DNA of 64,000 bases from contig CABXIU010000006.1 of assembly GCA_902512305.1 (NCBI GenBank), forward strand, positions 1-64,000. The letters run 5' to 3'. This document shows, piece by piece, positions 36,178 to 45,497 of the stretch. Positions within the stretch are counted from its first letter, which is position 1. Each line of letters starts with the position of its first letter. A program made the translations under genes and the position numbers. The notes beneath the pieces were generated by a model. It saw only the letters and a program-made list of their open reading frames with translations, was not told the DNA's origin and did not search any database. The DNA is from an uncultured Gammaproteobacteria bacterium (GTDB lineage Bacteria; Pseudomonadota; Gammaproteobacteria; PS1; Pseudothioglobaceae).

Positions 36178-37881
36178 TTAATTTGTGGCTATTCCACTAA
36201 ATTTAGGCATTGAATCAAGAAGTGATTTAGTATAGTTATGTTGAGGTGATTCAAAAATATCATCGTTGTTTCCTTTTTCTAAAGCTTTTCCATCCTTCAT
36301 AACTATAACTTTATCGCACATTTGGCGAATTACTGCTAAATCATGACTTACAAAAAGTAAAGTCAAAGAAAATTGATCTTGTAAGTCTTTTAATAAATTC
36401 AGTAAGTTGGCTTGAACTGAGACGTCAAGTGCAGAAGTTGGTTCATCACAAAAAATAAAATCTGGTCTGTAGCCAAGTGCTCTTGCAATTCCAATTCGCT
36501 GTCTCTCTCCACCTGAGAATGCATGAGGTAATTTATTGGCGTCCTCCTTTTTTAGTCCAACTATTTCCATGAGGTCTTCGGCAAGAGATTTTGCTTTATT
36601 TGCATCAATCAACTTATGAATTTTTAATCCATACGTTATGTTTTCTCCTGCGGTCATTCTTGGGTTAAGTGAGGAAAAAGGGTCTTGAAAAATACATTGC
36701 ATTGAAAGTTGATGTTTTAAACGTTCCTCATTATTGCTAATATTGCTGAGATCTTGGCCTTGGTAGATTATGCTTCCTGCGGTTAAATCTTCTAGTCCTA
36801 AGATCATTCTACCAATAGTTGATTTGCCTGAGCCTGACTCTCCTACAATTCCAACAGTTTCTCCTCGTTTAACCGAAAAGCTTACATTTCTAACAGCTTC
36901 AAATGCTTCACTTGGCTTAAATATGCTTGCCGGTGTAAAAAAAGTTTTAGAAATATTCTTAATTTGTAGAATGGCTTGTTGCGAAGAAAATTCAATATTT
37001 CTTTCCTCTTTTAAGTAGTCAAGATTTAAAGAATTAATCTCTGAATTACTATTTGGCAATGAAAATCTATGGAGCCTCTTTTCAATAAGCGGGACAGAGG
37101 CCATTAAAGATTTAGTGTATTGTTGTTTTGGTTTTTCTAAGACTTCAACTGTTTCACCTTGCTCGATATGCTTACCATTCTTAAGAACATAAACATAGTC
37201 ACATGTCTCTGAAACTACACCAATATCATGAGTAATAAGAATAATTGCAATCTCCTCTTCTTTGCTAAGCTTAATAAGAGTTTGAAGTACTGAGTTTTGA
37301 ACTGTAACATCAAGTGCAGTGGTTGGTTCATCAGCAATAATTAGTTTTGGTTTTGCAGCAATAGCAATTGCAAAAACAATTCGCTGACATAAACCTCCAG
37401 ATAATTGATGAGGGTATTTTTGAAGTCGATCTTTGGCAAAACTTACGTCAGCTCTCTCTAAGAGGTGAATTGCAAAATTATAAGAATCTTTTCCACTCAT
37501 ATTTGTATTAGCTTCTATCGCTTCAATAATTTGCTCACCAATAGTTAATACGGGATTCAAAGCTGTCATAGGATTTTGATAAATATATCCAATTTGATTC
37601 CCTCGTAAAGACTCGTATTGAGTTTCATTTAAGCCAATCATAGATTTTCCCAATAGCTTAATTTCACCAGCTAACATTTTTGCAGGCGGGTCAAGAAGTC
37701 CTAAGACAGCTTTTCCGATTGTTGATTTTCCAGCGCCACTTTCTCCAACTATTCCTATGATTTCAGCTGCATTTAAGTTAATTGAGATATCGTCAAGTGC
37801 TTTTAATTCTGCATTTTTTTCTGAATCCAAAGGGTACGAAACAGTTAAATTTTTTATTTGTAGTACTTGAGATTTATTCAT
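36178..37881 (-). CDS. ABC importer ATPase with two fused nucleotide-binding domains (peptide/nickel type)
   Basis: A 567-residue protein with two complete ATPase domains. The first (residues about 5-265) has GESGAGKSTIGKAVLGL, LSGGLCQRI and LIIADEPTTALDV. The second (about 300-560) has GESGSGKSTIGRMILGL, FSGGERQRIGIARALG and IFCDEPTSALDV. It is the DppD plus DppF arrangement as one chain, as in GsiA and YejF. Both Walker A and B pairs are intact. Its start overlaps the permease gene at 37878 by 4 bp. It is the last gene of the importer operon. Confidence 0.93.
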   Translation of the reverse strand: MNKSQVLQIKNLTVSYPLDSEKNAELKALDDISINLNAAEIIGIVGESGAGKSTIGKAVLGLLDPPAKMLAGEIKLLGKSMIGLNETQYESLRGNQIGYIYQNPMTALNPVLTIGEQIIEAIEANTNMSGKDSYNFAIHLLERADVSFAKDRLQKYPHQLSGGLCQRIVFAIAIAAKPKLIIADEPTTALDVTVQNSVLQTLIKLSKEEEIAIILITHDIGVVSETCDYVYVLKNGKHIEQGETVEVLEKPKQQYTKSLMASVPLIEKRLHRFSLPNSNSEINSLNLDYLKEERNIEFSSQQAILQIKNISKTFFTPASIFKPSEAFEAVRNVSFSVKRGETVGIVGESGSGKSTIGRMILGLEDLTAGSIIYQGQDLSNISNNEERLKHQLSMQCIFQDPFSSLNPRMTAGENITYGLKIHKLIDANKAKSLAEDLMEIVGLKKEDANKLPHAFSGGERQRIGIARALGYRPDFIFCDEPTSALDVSVQANLLNLLKDLQDQFSLTLLFVSHDLAVIRQMCDKVIVMKDGKALEKGNNDDIFESPQHNYTKSLLDSMPKFSGIATN

Positions 37882-38783
37882 TGTCTATCCTGATGTTTTA
37901 AATAAGGATTATTGAATTCACGAACTCTATCTGCTACAACATTAATGCACAATACAAGCAAAACCAATATTATTCCTGGAAAAATACTAATCCACCATTT
38001 TCCAGAAAGTAAGTAGTCGTTGCCATTAGCAATTAATAGCCCTAAAGATGGCTCAGTAATTGGAACTCCTACTCCTAGAAATGATAGTGTTGCTTCTGCG
38101 CCAATTGCACCTGAAAGTGCCATTGGAACCATTACTAATACAGGAGCAATGCTGTTAGGTAGCAAAAATTTCATCATTATTCTCCAACTTGGAATGCCAG
38201 ATATTCTAGCTGCATCAATATATTCCTTTTGCATTTCTTGAAGGGCTGAAGATCTTGTTAGTCTAGCCTTGCTAGCCCATACCCCTATAATAAGTGCATA
38301 AATAATCTTGTCGACTCCAGTGCCGAAAATAGCTAACATCATCAGAGCAAGTAAAATGCCTGGAAAGCTTACCTTTAAATCAACTGCACGCATAATTACA
38401 GATTCAACCCAGCCCCCTTTCGTTGCTGCTAAAAGTCCAAGTATAACTCCAATTGTGGTCCCTATAGATACCGCAACGAATGCTACAAATAGACTCAATC
38501 GAAGTCCGTACATTACAGCTGATAATATATCTCGACCCAAAGCATCAGTTCCGAGCCAAGCAGTATTTCCATTTCCAAGTTTTGATAAGGGCGGTAATAA
38601 CCCATCCATAATATCTAATATCATCAAGTCATATGGGTTTTGTGGTGCAATCCATGGGGCTAAAAGTGCGGTTAAAACAAATATAATAAAGCCAATCAGG
38701 CCAGCAATTGCTATTGGGTGGCCAGAGAAAATGGATTTTATTTGCAAGCTTAATGTATCTAATTTTTTTTTGTAATCAATCAT
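37878..38783 (-). CDS. ABC importer permease (DppC type)
   Basis: A 301-residue inner-membrane permease with about six hydrophobic segments. It has the DppC-type N-terminal region (FIIFVLTALLAPWIAPQNPYDLM), the HPLGTD-like WLGTDALGRDILS, and the coupling-loop EAA motif EYIDAARISGIPSWRIMMKFLLPNS followed by GAEATLSFLGVGVP. It pairs with the permease at 38790 to form the channel for peptides or a related solute. Confidence 0.92.
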   Translation of the reverse strand: MIDYKKKLDTLSLQIKSIFSGHPIAIAGLIGFIIFVLTALLAPWIAPQNPYDLMILDIMDGLLPPLSKLGNGNTAWLGTDALGRDILSAVMYGLRLSLFVAFVAVSIGTTIGVILGLLAATKGGWVESVIMRAVDLKVSFPGILLALMMLAIFGTGVDKIIYALIIGVWASKARLTRSSALQEMQKEYIDAARISGIPSWRIMMKFLLPNSIAPVLVMVPMALSGAIGAEATLSFLGVGVPITEPSLGLLIANGNDYLLSGKWWISIFPGIILVLLVLCINVVADRVREFNNPYLKHQDRQ

Positions 38784-38789
38784 AGGTAG

Positions 38790-39758
38790 TTACTTTTGGT
38801 GTCGAATACGTGGATCTAGAAATGCATACATAACATCCACAATAAAATTAATAAAGACAAACATAAGAGTAATTAGGATGAGATAAGCAACAACAACTGG
38901 CCTATCAACCATATGGATGGAGTCTAGTAGTAATTTACCGATACCTGGCCAAGAAAAGATTGTTTCGGTCACTGTAGAGAATGCAATCAGTCCTCCCACT
39001 TCCAGCCCTGTAATGGTAACAATCGGAATCAAAATATTACGAAGAAGGTGACGTCTAATAATGCGATTTCTTGTTATTCCTTTGGCTCGAGCAAAGGTCA
39101 TATATTCTTGGTACAAGATTTCTTGAGTTCCAGACTTAGCAAGTCTTTGTTGCATACAAATTTTGTAAATCGCGAGATTAATTGCCGGGAGAGTCATGTG
39201 TTTTAAGCCGTCAAGGGATAACCAGGCCCATTCAATACCAAACATTGAGTTCGTAAGTCCTCTACCTGAGGCTGGAAGCCATTTCAAAAAAACTGCAAAC
39301 ACCATAATTAAAAGTATGGCTTGCCAAAAATTGGGCGTAGAGTATCCTATTGTTGAGAAAAAACTAATTATTCTAGAGCCTCTAGAATTGTTTTTAATAC
39401 CAGAATAAATGCCCAGAGGTATGCCAATGCTGAGACCAATAACCATAGCCAATACAGCAATTTCTAGCGTAGCTGGAAGCCTCTCAACGATAAGGTCAAG
39501 AACAGGACGATTATGAACAAATGATACTCCAAAGTCACCCTGAATAATATCACCAGCAAAATTAAGGTATTGTTCATGAAGAGGCTTATCAAGCCCTAAT
39601 TCGATAGCTAGTTCAATTTTATCTTGTTCTGTCCAGTCTTCTTCAGACAGCATTTCAACTGGGTCTCCAACAACGTACATGCCAAGAAACACAATTAGCG
39701 ACATAATGAACGCTAAAAGACCACTTTGCCACAGTCGCTTAGTTATATAACTAATCAT
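38790..39758 (-). CDS. ABC importer permease (DppB type)
   Basis: A 322-residue inner-membrane permease with about six hydrophobic segments. The N-terminal MISYITKRLWQSGLLAFIMSLIVF, GDFGVSFVHNRPVLDLI, and the EAA loop YMTFARAKGITRNRIIRRHLLRN followed by GGLIAFSTVTETIFSWPGIGKLL are standard for DppB/OppB. It lies 6 bp before the DppC-type gene and about 100 bp after the binding-protein gene, from which it is separated by a hairpin terminator. Confidence 0.92.
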   Translation of the reverse strand: MISYITKRLWQSGLLAFIMSLIVFLGMYVVGDPVEMLSEEDWTEQDKIELAIELGLDKPLHEQYLNFAGDIIQGDFGVSFVHNRPVLDLIVERLPATLEIAVLAMVIGLSIGIPLGIYSGIKNNSRGSRIISFFSTIGYSTPNFWQAILLIMVFAVFLKWLPASGRGLTNSMFGIEWAWLSLDGLKHMTLPAINLAIYKICMQQRLAKSGTQEILYQEYMTFARAKGITRNRIIRRHLLRNILIPIVTITGLEVGGLIAFSTVTETIFSWPGIGKLLLDSIHMVDRPVVVAYLILITLMFVFINFIVDVMYAFLDPRIRHQK

Positions 39759-39799
39759 TTTGTATTGATTGCCAAGTTAACTATAAAAAAGATATAAAA

Positions 39800-39837
39800 A
39801 ACCCTTCGCATAAGTCTAGCAGATTATGCAAAGGGTT
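39800..39837 (-). terminator. Hairpin terminator/attenuator after the binding-protein gene
   Basis: A 14-bp stem with one mismatch (39800-39813 with 39824-39837) and a 10-nt loop. On the minus strand the stem ends in GGGTT and runs into TTTTT. It lies between the binding protein and the permeases of the same importer, so it should end most transcripts and let a fraction through to the permeases. Confidence 0.75.
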
Positions 39838-39859
39838 ATTTGGTGGCTTCTAAAGGTCT

Positions 39860-41458
39860 TTAATTTTTAGTTGCCATGTCAGCAAATGTGCGTTCATCAG
39901 GTCGTCCACTGACACTTATGTCACTCTTATGCGCCCAGATACTGTGCTGGTAGTATAGGGGTATTCCTGGTAAATCCCTAACAGCTATCCGCATGGCTTC
40001 CTGATTGTATTCAAAAGCTTTTGCTTCGTCAGTTTCTACTGCCCATGCTCTCATTGCGGCATCATAGTCTGGGTCAGTATAGTTAGAGTAGTTACTGCCT
40101 CCTAGATTTAGAGCTTTGTCCCTTGTGCCAAATGCATAGGAAATCATCTGTGAAGGACCTTGAGGGTGACCCCATCCATACATAAAGACACCCAGCTCAC
40201 GAGCTGAACGACCCTTTCTAAATACAGACCAAGGCTCAGCAACTAGATTTACCTGAATACCGATACGAGACCAATATTGAGCAATAGCTTGACCAACTCG
40301 TTTACCATTTTGATACTTACCAGTTGGCATTCTGAGATCGATAGAAATACTATCAGAGTAACCCGCTTCAGCGAGTAATTGCCTTGCTTTATCTGCATCG
40401 TAAGCCATATTTGGCATGGACGAATCAGCACCATCTTGATAGCTTGGTGCAAACTGGCTAGCAACGGTTGCATTGCCACCCATTAATTTATCAACAATTG
40501 CATCTCTATCAATAGATAATGATAACGCCTGTCTCACTCTTATATCTTTTAGTGGGTTTGATCCATCGGCAGCTGTCACTCCTGGAGCAACATCACTACC
40601 TACATCCAATATCAAGAAAATAGTGCGCCAAGAAGGCATAGTTGAGTAGCTATAGGCAGGGTTGCCTTCCAAAGCCAGTAAATCTTCACCAGTAGGGTTC
40701 TCAATCAAATCATAATCTCCAGCAAGTAGTCCAGCCATTCGTGCACCTGAATTCTCTACCGAAGTCATTTCTACACGATCCCAGTTGCCTGGTTCGCCCC
40801 AATAATTATCGTTACGTACCAAAGCGGCATCGCCGGTATTGGCAAAAGACTCGTATTTGTATTTACCCGTTCCGTTTGCATACTTACCGCTCTCAAACTC
40901 AGCTTTAGTGGGGTAACGTGTTATGCCACAGTCACCAGTATTATCAAACTTAAGAGTCGCCCCCAGATCAGCATCTCCGCTGTCCAAGATAGACAAAGAT
41001 TTAAGCTTTTGAATGAGTATTGGGTATAGACCTACAGTTTTAAAGGCTACGGTATGGTCATCAATCGCTACTACGTCAGTCACTGGGCCCATCGCACTTG
41101 TGAGCATGTTTTTCTTGCCGTCAACTCTATACATCATGCGACATGAGCTATAAATAACATCTTCAGCAGTAAAGTCAGCACCATTGTGGAATTTGACACC
41201 TTTCCTAAGGTTTACTACAAGCGTAGTGTCATCTGTCCAGCCGTAAGATGTAGCCAGCAGTTTTTCATTGGTACGCGAAACTAGTGCCTCATATACGTGC
41301 TCATTTAATGAAGCGGTTGCTGAGGCACTGCTTTTATATGGATCTATCGTTTTTGGTGCAACCGAGTAAGCCATTCGCAATGTATCTGCATATACAGAGC
41401 CCATCATGCTGGCTAAGAACCCAACAAAACAGACGGTTTTAAAGTTAATGTGTTTCAT
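39860..41458 (-). CDS. ABC importer periplasmic substrate-binding protein (SBP family 5, peptide type)
   Basis: A family 5 binding protein of 532 residues. The start is the ATG at 41458, because AAGGAG lies about 8 nt upstream and the signal peptide then reads MKHINFKTVCFVGFLASMMG, cut near VYA-D. An in-frame ATG at 41482 is less likely. Family features: AYSVAPKTIDPYKSS, the VVNLRKGVKFHNGADFTAEDV signature and LRQAL-like DIRVRQALSLSIDRDAIV. It binds peptides or other solutes such as nickel or glutathione; the ligand is unknown. Confidence 0.92.
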   Translation of the reverse strand: MKHINFKTVCFVGFLASMMGSVYADTLRMAYSVAPKTIDPYKSSASATASLNEHVYEALVSRTNEKLLATSYGWTDDTTLVVNLRKGVKFHNGADFTAEDVIYSSCRMMYRVDGKKNMLTSAMGPVTDVVAIDDHTVAFKTVGLYPILIQKLKSLSILDSGDADLGATLKFDNTGDCGITRYPTKAEFESGKYANGTGKYKYESFANTGDAALVRNDNYWGEPGNWDRVEMTSVENSGARMAGLLAGDYDLIENPTGEDLLALEGNPAYSYSTMPSWRTIFLILDVGSDVAPGVTAADGSNPLKDIRVRQALSLSIDRDAIVDKLMGGNATVASQFAPSYQDGADSSMPNMAYDADKARQLLAEAGYSDSISIDLRMPTGKYQNGKRVGQAIAQYWSRIGIQVNLVAEPWSVFRKGRSARELGVFMYGWGHPQGPSQMISYAFGTRDKALNLGGSNYSNYTDPDYDAAMRAWAVETDEAKAFEYNQEAMRIAVRDLPGIPLYYQHSIWAHKSDISVSGRPDERTFADMATKN

Positions 41459-41570
41459 AGTTATTTCTCCTTTTTTCCTCAAAAATAATATTAATTGTTT
41501 ATTTTGAAATACAAAACAATAATAGTAGCATCCATATAAATAAACAATCTTATTAATTCAAACTTTATAA

Positions 41571-42482
41571 CTATAAGTTATAGTTATGGTTTATTGAGTT
41601 TGATTTCGTTTTAACATACTCCCTGATTTTTATAAGAGCATTTCCACAATCATTTTGCATCTTTACAAAATTCTCATTTTTCCCCCTATTCTCTTCATTC
41701 ATATATAAATCTCTTCGAATTTCTACTTGGAGAATGTGTTGGTCAATCTCAGGCCATCCATAACGAAGAATTATTTCTCCTCCAACAAAGCGCCCATTAA
41801 TTTTTACATCATATCCAAGTTCACTAAAGCTGTCAGCAACACATTCTGCATATTCCTGGCTGCAACTCTCTCCATTTCTAGTGCCAATGTCAATTTGAGG
41901 TCTTTCTTTACGTCCTCGCTTTTTCCCATCAAACTGTGTCATTGAGTGACAATCAAGAATATAAGCACACCCATGATTTTGATAAATTTGATAAATTTCA
42001 GAATTTAATTGCTGATGGTATGGTGTGAAGCATGATGCAAGTCTATGCTTTAATTCTTTGTGCTCAAGTTTTCTGGAATATATGTTGAAAATCTCTTTTG
42101 TTTTAGACCAAAATAAAGTAGTTCCTGAATCAACGCCTGCAGGATGTATTCTGCCATACCAATCATTACTTGATTGAAGCATGCTAGTGTCTATATTATG
42201 TTGATTGCGATTTACATCTATATAGGTCCTAGGAAAGTTGGCATGAATCGAAACAAGGCCAAGTTCAAGAGATTTAAAATAGAGTTCGTCAACATATTTA
42301 TCATTAGGAAAGTCAAGTACCTCAAAGGTTAATTCAGGATTTGTAAAAAAATCATCAGGATAGTTATCTCCACTATGAGGAAAACTCAAAACTAATGGGG
42401 CTTCTTGAGATCCTCTATTTAGATGGTTATTCTTAACGGTTACGCTTTGAATAGGTTTACCATTAACTATTATTGAAGGCAT
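41571..42482 (-). CDS. N-formylglutamate amidohydrolase family protein
   Basis: A 303-residue cytoplasmic zinc hydrolase of the N-formylglutamate deformylase (HutG-type) family. Conserved pieces: LVLSFPHSGDNYPDDFF, the ANFPRTYIDVNRNQHNID block, YILDCHSMTQFDG and LQVEIRRDLYM. The family removes formyl groups from N-formylglutamate, but no hut genes are nearby. It leads the minus-strand ABC importer genes and faces a LysR regulator head to head, so the real substrate is probably the imported N-acyl compound or peptide. This is an inference. Confidence 0.8.
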   Translation of the reverse strand: MPSIIVNGKPIQSVTVKNNHLNRGSQEAPLVLSFPHSGDNYPDDFFTNPELTFEVLDFPNDKYVDELYFKSLELGLVSIHANFPRTYIDVNRNQHNIDTSMLQSSNDWYGRIHPAGVDSGTTLFWSKTKEIFNIYSRKLEHKELKHRLASCFTPYHQQLNSEIYQIYQNHGCAYILDCHSMTQFDGKKRGRKERPQIDIGTRNGESCSQEYAECVADSFSELGYDVKINGRFVGGEIILRYGWPEIDQHILQVEIRRDLYMNEENRGKNENFVKMQNDCGNALIKIREYVKTKSNSINHNYNL

Positions 42483-42553
42483 AAAAAGTTACTGTTAGAT
42501 AAATTATGTAATAGATTAACTCAGTTATTGTTATTACTGCAACCTTATTCAAT

Positions 42554-42587
42554 CTAATTTATACTATATAAGAATTAGTTATAGCAA
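42554..42587. promoter_or_regulatory. Candidate LysR box and divergent promoter region
   Basis: The inverted repeat CTAATT (42554-42559) N13 AATTAG (42573-42578) is shaped like a LysR site. It overlaps a minus-strand promoter candidate for the amidohydrolase: TTGCTA (42582-42587), 18 bp, TATAAA (42558-42563). The LysR gene starts 22 bp away on the plus strand, so one site could control both directions. Confidence 0.45.
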
Positions 42588-42599
42588 GTTAGATTATTT

Positions 42600-43553
42600 A
42601 TGGACGATAAAATTACAAAAATCAATCGTTTCAAATATGTTGAGGCATTTTCTGAAGTTATTTCTTGTGGAAGCGTTTCAGCAGCAGCAAAAAAACTAGG
42701 CGTATCTCAGCCTGCAGTTAGCCAGCTTATAAAAAAACTAGAAAAAGCCGTAGGTGCACCATTATTTATAAGGAGGAATGGATTAATTTTCCCAACTGAT
42801 AGGGCTTCAAGTCTAAGAGATGATGTAGAACAACTTTTGATGCAATTAGATAAGATTCAGATGCAGCTTAACTTCAATAGTAGTAATAATTTAACACTGA
42901 ATCCATTAAGATTTTCTGCAAGTCTCTCTGTGATTAATGAGATTTTGCCTAGAGTTCTTTCTCATATTCATTTATCAAAACCAGATATGTTGTTTTATGT
43001 TAATTCATTGCCGATTGTTGATATGAGTAAAGCGATTCGAAGAGGTAATGTTGACTTTACATTAAGCACAAGAAAGTTAAATCATGCAAGTATTATTAGC
43101 AAGAAACTCTTGTCTGCAAGAGAGGTATGTGTAATGCCAATTGACCATGAGTTAGCAGATAAAGAAAGTTTATCTGTCCAAGATATAAATAATCAGAAAA
43201 TGATTATGAGTTCAAAAAGCGACCCGTCTTATGATGAACATAGGGCTTTATTATATAAGAATAAAATACGCTATCAGAAGCTACTAGAATCTCCTTTTGC
43301 AACTTTATCTATGGCGATGATTCCTGAGTTTAATGCACTTTCTATTAACAATGTTTTGATTGCAGAATTGGTATGTCAGCACAACAATAATTTAACCTGG
43401 CGGTATATAGACGAGTTTAAGCATCTAACAAGTTTTTATCTTTCTATGCCTCCGTGGTTATATCAGTCAACAACAGAAGATCTTTTTTTAGAAAGTTTTT
43501 ATAAGTCATTAAAACAGACAGCACAAAAACTTGATATTGAAATTATGCATTAG
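42600..43553 (+). CDS. LysR-family transcriptional regulator
   Basis: A 317-residue LysR regulator. The N-terminal winged helix-turn-helix is clear: RYVEAFSEVI-type KYVEAFSEVISCGSVSAAAKKLGVSQPAVSQLIKKLE at about residues 12-48. The rest is a periplasmic-binding-like effector domain, with FFLP-type features absent and no paired redox cysteines. It is divergent from the amidohydrolase and importer genes with a 117-bp intergenic region, so it most likely controls them. The effector is unknown. Confidence 0.9.
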   Translation: MDDKITKINRFKYVEAFSEVISCGSVSAAAKKLGVSQPAVSQLIKKLEKAVGAPLFIRRNGLIFPTDRASSLRDDVEQLLMQLDKIQMQLNFNSSNNLTLNPLRFSASLSVINEILPRVLSHIHLSKPDMLFYVNSLPIVDMSKAIRRGNVDFTLSTRKLNHASIISKKLLSAREVCVMPIDHELADKESLSVQDINNQKMIMSSKSDPSYDEHRALLYKNKIRYQKLLESPFATLSMAMIPEFNALSINNVLIAELVCQHNNNLTWRYIDEFKHLTSFYLSMPPWLYQSTTEDLFLESFYKSLKQTAQKLDIEIMH

Positions 43554-44253
43554 CATGAAGATTTATAAAGTTTGCCATCCATTCTCCAACCATTACTCCT
43601 TGATCAGGGATTTCTAGAGATTGAAGTGCGTCGTTATAAAAAGAGCCAATTGGACCCTTTCGTTGAATAATTAAATCTCTACAGAGTGCTTCAGTAAACT
43701 CAGGGTGTTGTTGAATAGAAAGAACTCGATCCTCAATGTAAAAGCCACTATTCTTACAAAAATAGTTACTAAGAAATCTAGTTGCATTGATTGGCAATTT
43801 TGTTACTTGGTCTTGATGCATACTATATAAATTGATTTCTTTTGAAACGGGATTAAGCCATTTCGGTTTATTTTTAATATTTACTGATGTTGTTCCCGCG
43901 CCCCAACCAGCTTTATGACGTTCAACTTTACCGCCCAATGCATGAGCGATAGCTTGATGTCCATAGCAAACTCCTAAGAGCGGTATATTCGCTGAATAAA
44001 CCTTCTGAATAAAGCTAAATAAATTATCTTGCCATGCAAAATCTTCAAATACTGAATATTTTCCTCCCGTAATTAAATAGGCATCAAACCCACCAACATT
44101 GTTTGGAATAATTTCATCCAAACAGTGAATAGTTGACCATTTTGCATTTGGCAAGAATGGTTCAAGAAGATTTTGAAAACGTACCGGAGAGGATTGATGT
44201 TTATTATTGAGTTGGTTATTTGACACACCAATATGTAGGATACAAATATTCAT
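43543..44253 (-). CDS. Class I glutamine amidotransferase family protein
   Basis: A 236-residue stand-alone glutaminase-type domain. The nucleophile is Cys96 in LLGVCYGHQAIAHALGG, and the His-x-Glu pair is in IQQHPEF (about residues 187-190). Members of this GuaA-N-like group act on gamma-glutamyl compounds such as gamma-glutamyl-putrescine or peptides, or supply ammonia to a partner. It overlaps the LysR gene tail to tail by 11 bp. Proximity to the peptide importer and the N-formylglutamate amidohydrolase suggests a role in breaking down imported glutamyl compounds. Confidence 0.82.
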   Translation of the reverse strand: MNICILHIGVSNNQLNNKHQSSPVRFQNLLEPFLPNAKWSTIHCLDEIIPNNVGGFDAYLITGGKYSVFEDFAWQDNLFSFIQKVYSANIPLLGVCYGHQAIAHALGGKVERHKAGWGAGTTSVNIKNKPKWLNPVSKEINLYSMHQDQVTKLPINATRFLSNYFCKNSGFYIEDRVLSIQQHPEFTEALCRDLIIQRKGPIGSFYNDALQSLEIPDQGVMVGEWMANFINLHANA

Positions 44254-44362
44254 CGAGTTTAAATTTGACTAAAAGTTTAGAGATTAATAGGGAATTAGTC
44301 TAAAAACAATATTATTATTAGTTGTTAATAGTGTATTAGATAGTGTTATGTACATTTTGGCT

Positions 44363-45484
44363 TTACCGGCGTCTTTTCATTCTTCCTTTTAATATTGCTG
44401 AGCCCCAACTAAGGAAAAGACCAATCAATGCAGAACCTAATAGCCAAGTATAGGGTAAGCTTGCATCTGATCCAAATATAACCGCCCTATACGCGGCACC
44501 TATTGAGTCAAAAGGTACTGCATTACCAATATATTCAAGCCATTCAGGCGCAGCACTGATTGGCATCATTGATCCGCTAAGTACAGATTGATACTGAACT
44601 GCAGGAAGAATAATTAACAACGCCGAAAGTCCAATAATTTCAAAGACCCCAAGAAAAAACCAACTCAAGCAAACGCAAACTAGCCAAACACTGAGCCAGA
44701 TCATTAAAAATGCTTCCCATTGAAGTGTTGTTAATGAAACCACTAAGGCTAAAACTAAGCTCGCAAAACCCATAATCATAATTGGCCCTATAGTTCTCAA
44801 GTATGCTCGATTTAAGAACGGCATCTGTTTTGTTCCAAGAAAAAGAAGTATAGAGCCTACCATTGAGGCAAGCCAACTTGTAAAGCTCATAACAAATGGG
44901 GAAGGAGTCGAGGCTAAGCTTTTTGCGCTATAAAGAGTCTCGATATCTGCTGTAATCAGTAATCCTGAATTTGGTGCTTTATTATTAGATTTTGCCAAAC
45001 GAAGGTTAGATACAAAAGTGGAAAGTACCATTTGAATAGTTGAGGGAAGTTGGGCGGCCATTTGAGTTTCAGAAATTGTTAGATGTTGTGAATTAATAAT
45101 TTCAATAGTCAAATTTTTATCACTAAATGCAAGCTGGGTAAAGTTTTCTGGGAAGATTAATATCGCACCAACATCTCCTCTTGAAAGTGCTTCTTTTGCA
45201 CTCTCCCGGTCATCTATTAGGGTTAACCTAAAAGGAAGAGATTTAGAAATACCTTTAATTGCTTGCGTTGAAGCTAAAGGTAAGGACGGACCAATATCTT
45301 GATTGACAATTCCTAATTCAAAAGATGAAGCAATTCTAGCTGGGTCTTGAGGCGCAGTCAGGTTAAATAATGAAAAAAATAGCATAATTATTGTGGGAAC
45401 AATAATCGCTGGTTTAAAAAGTTCACTTCGACGAAAATCAGAAGAGGGTGAATGCATTAAGATGGACCAAAATAGATTAAACAA
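44363..45484 (-). CDS. ABC-2 type permease without visible ATPase partner
   Basis: A 373-residue membrane protein: one hydrophobic segment near the N-terminus (AIIVPTIIMLFFSLFNL), a soluble extracytoplasmic part (residues about 50-200), then a block of five or six membrane segments. The arrangement is that of ABC-2 exporters and Pip/YhgE-like proteins. No ATP-binding gene is adjacent; the nearest belongs to the peptide importer. It follows the GMC oxidoreductase by 13 bp on the same strand. The exported molecule is unknown. Confidence 0.7.
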   Translation of the reverse strand: MFNLFWSILMHSPSSDFRRSELFKPAIIVPTIIMLFFSLFNLTAPQDPARIASSFELGIVNQDIGPSLPLASTQAIKGISKSLPFRLTLIDDRESAKEALSRGDVGAILIFPENFTQLAFSDKNLTIEIINSQHLTISETQMAAQLPSTIQMVLSTFVSNLRLAKSNNKAPNSGLLITADIETLYSAKSLASTPSPFVMSFTSWLASMVGSILLFLGTKQMPFLNRAYLRTIGPIMIMGFASLVLALVVSLTTLQWEAFLMIWLSVWLVCVCLSWFFLGVFEIIGLSALLIILPAVQYQSVLSGSMMPISAAPEWLEYIGNAVPFDSIGAAYRAVIFGSDASLPYTWLLGSALIGLFLSWGSAILKGRMKRRR

Positions 45485-45497
45485 TACACAAACACGA

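Noticed and set aside
38308..38775. A 155-residue plus-strand frame
   Set aside because: It lies wholly within the DppC-type permease in the opposite direction, and its composition mirrors the hydrophobic segments of that gene.
44363..45484. Membrane part of the peptide ABC importer
   Set aside because: It is ABC-2 exporter type, on the far side of the amidotransferase gene, and the importer already has two permeases.
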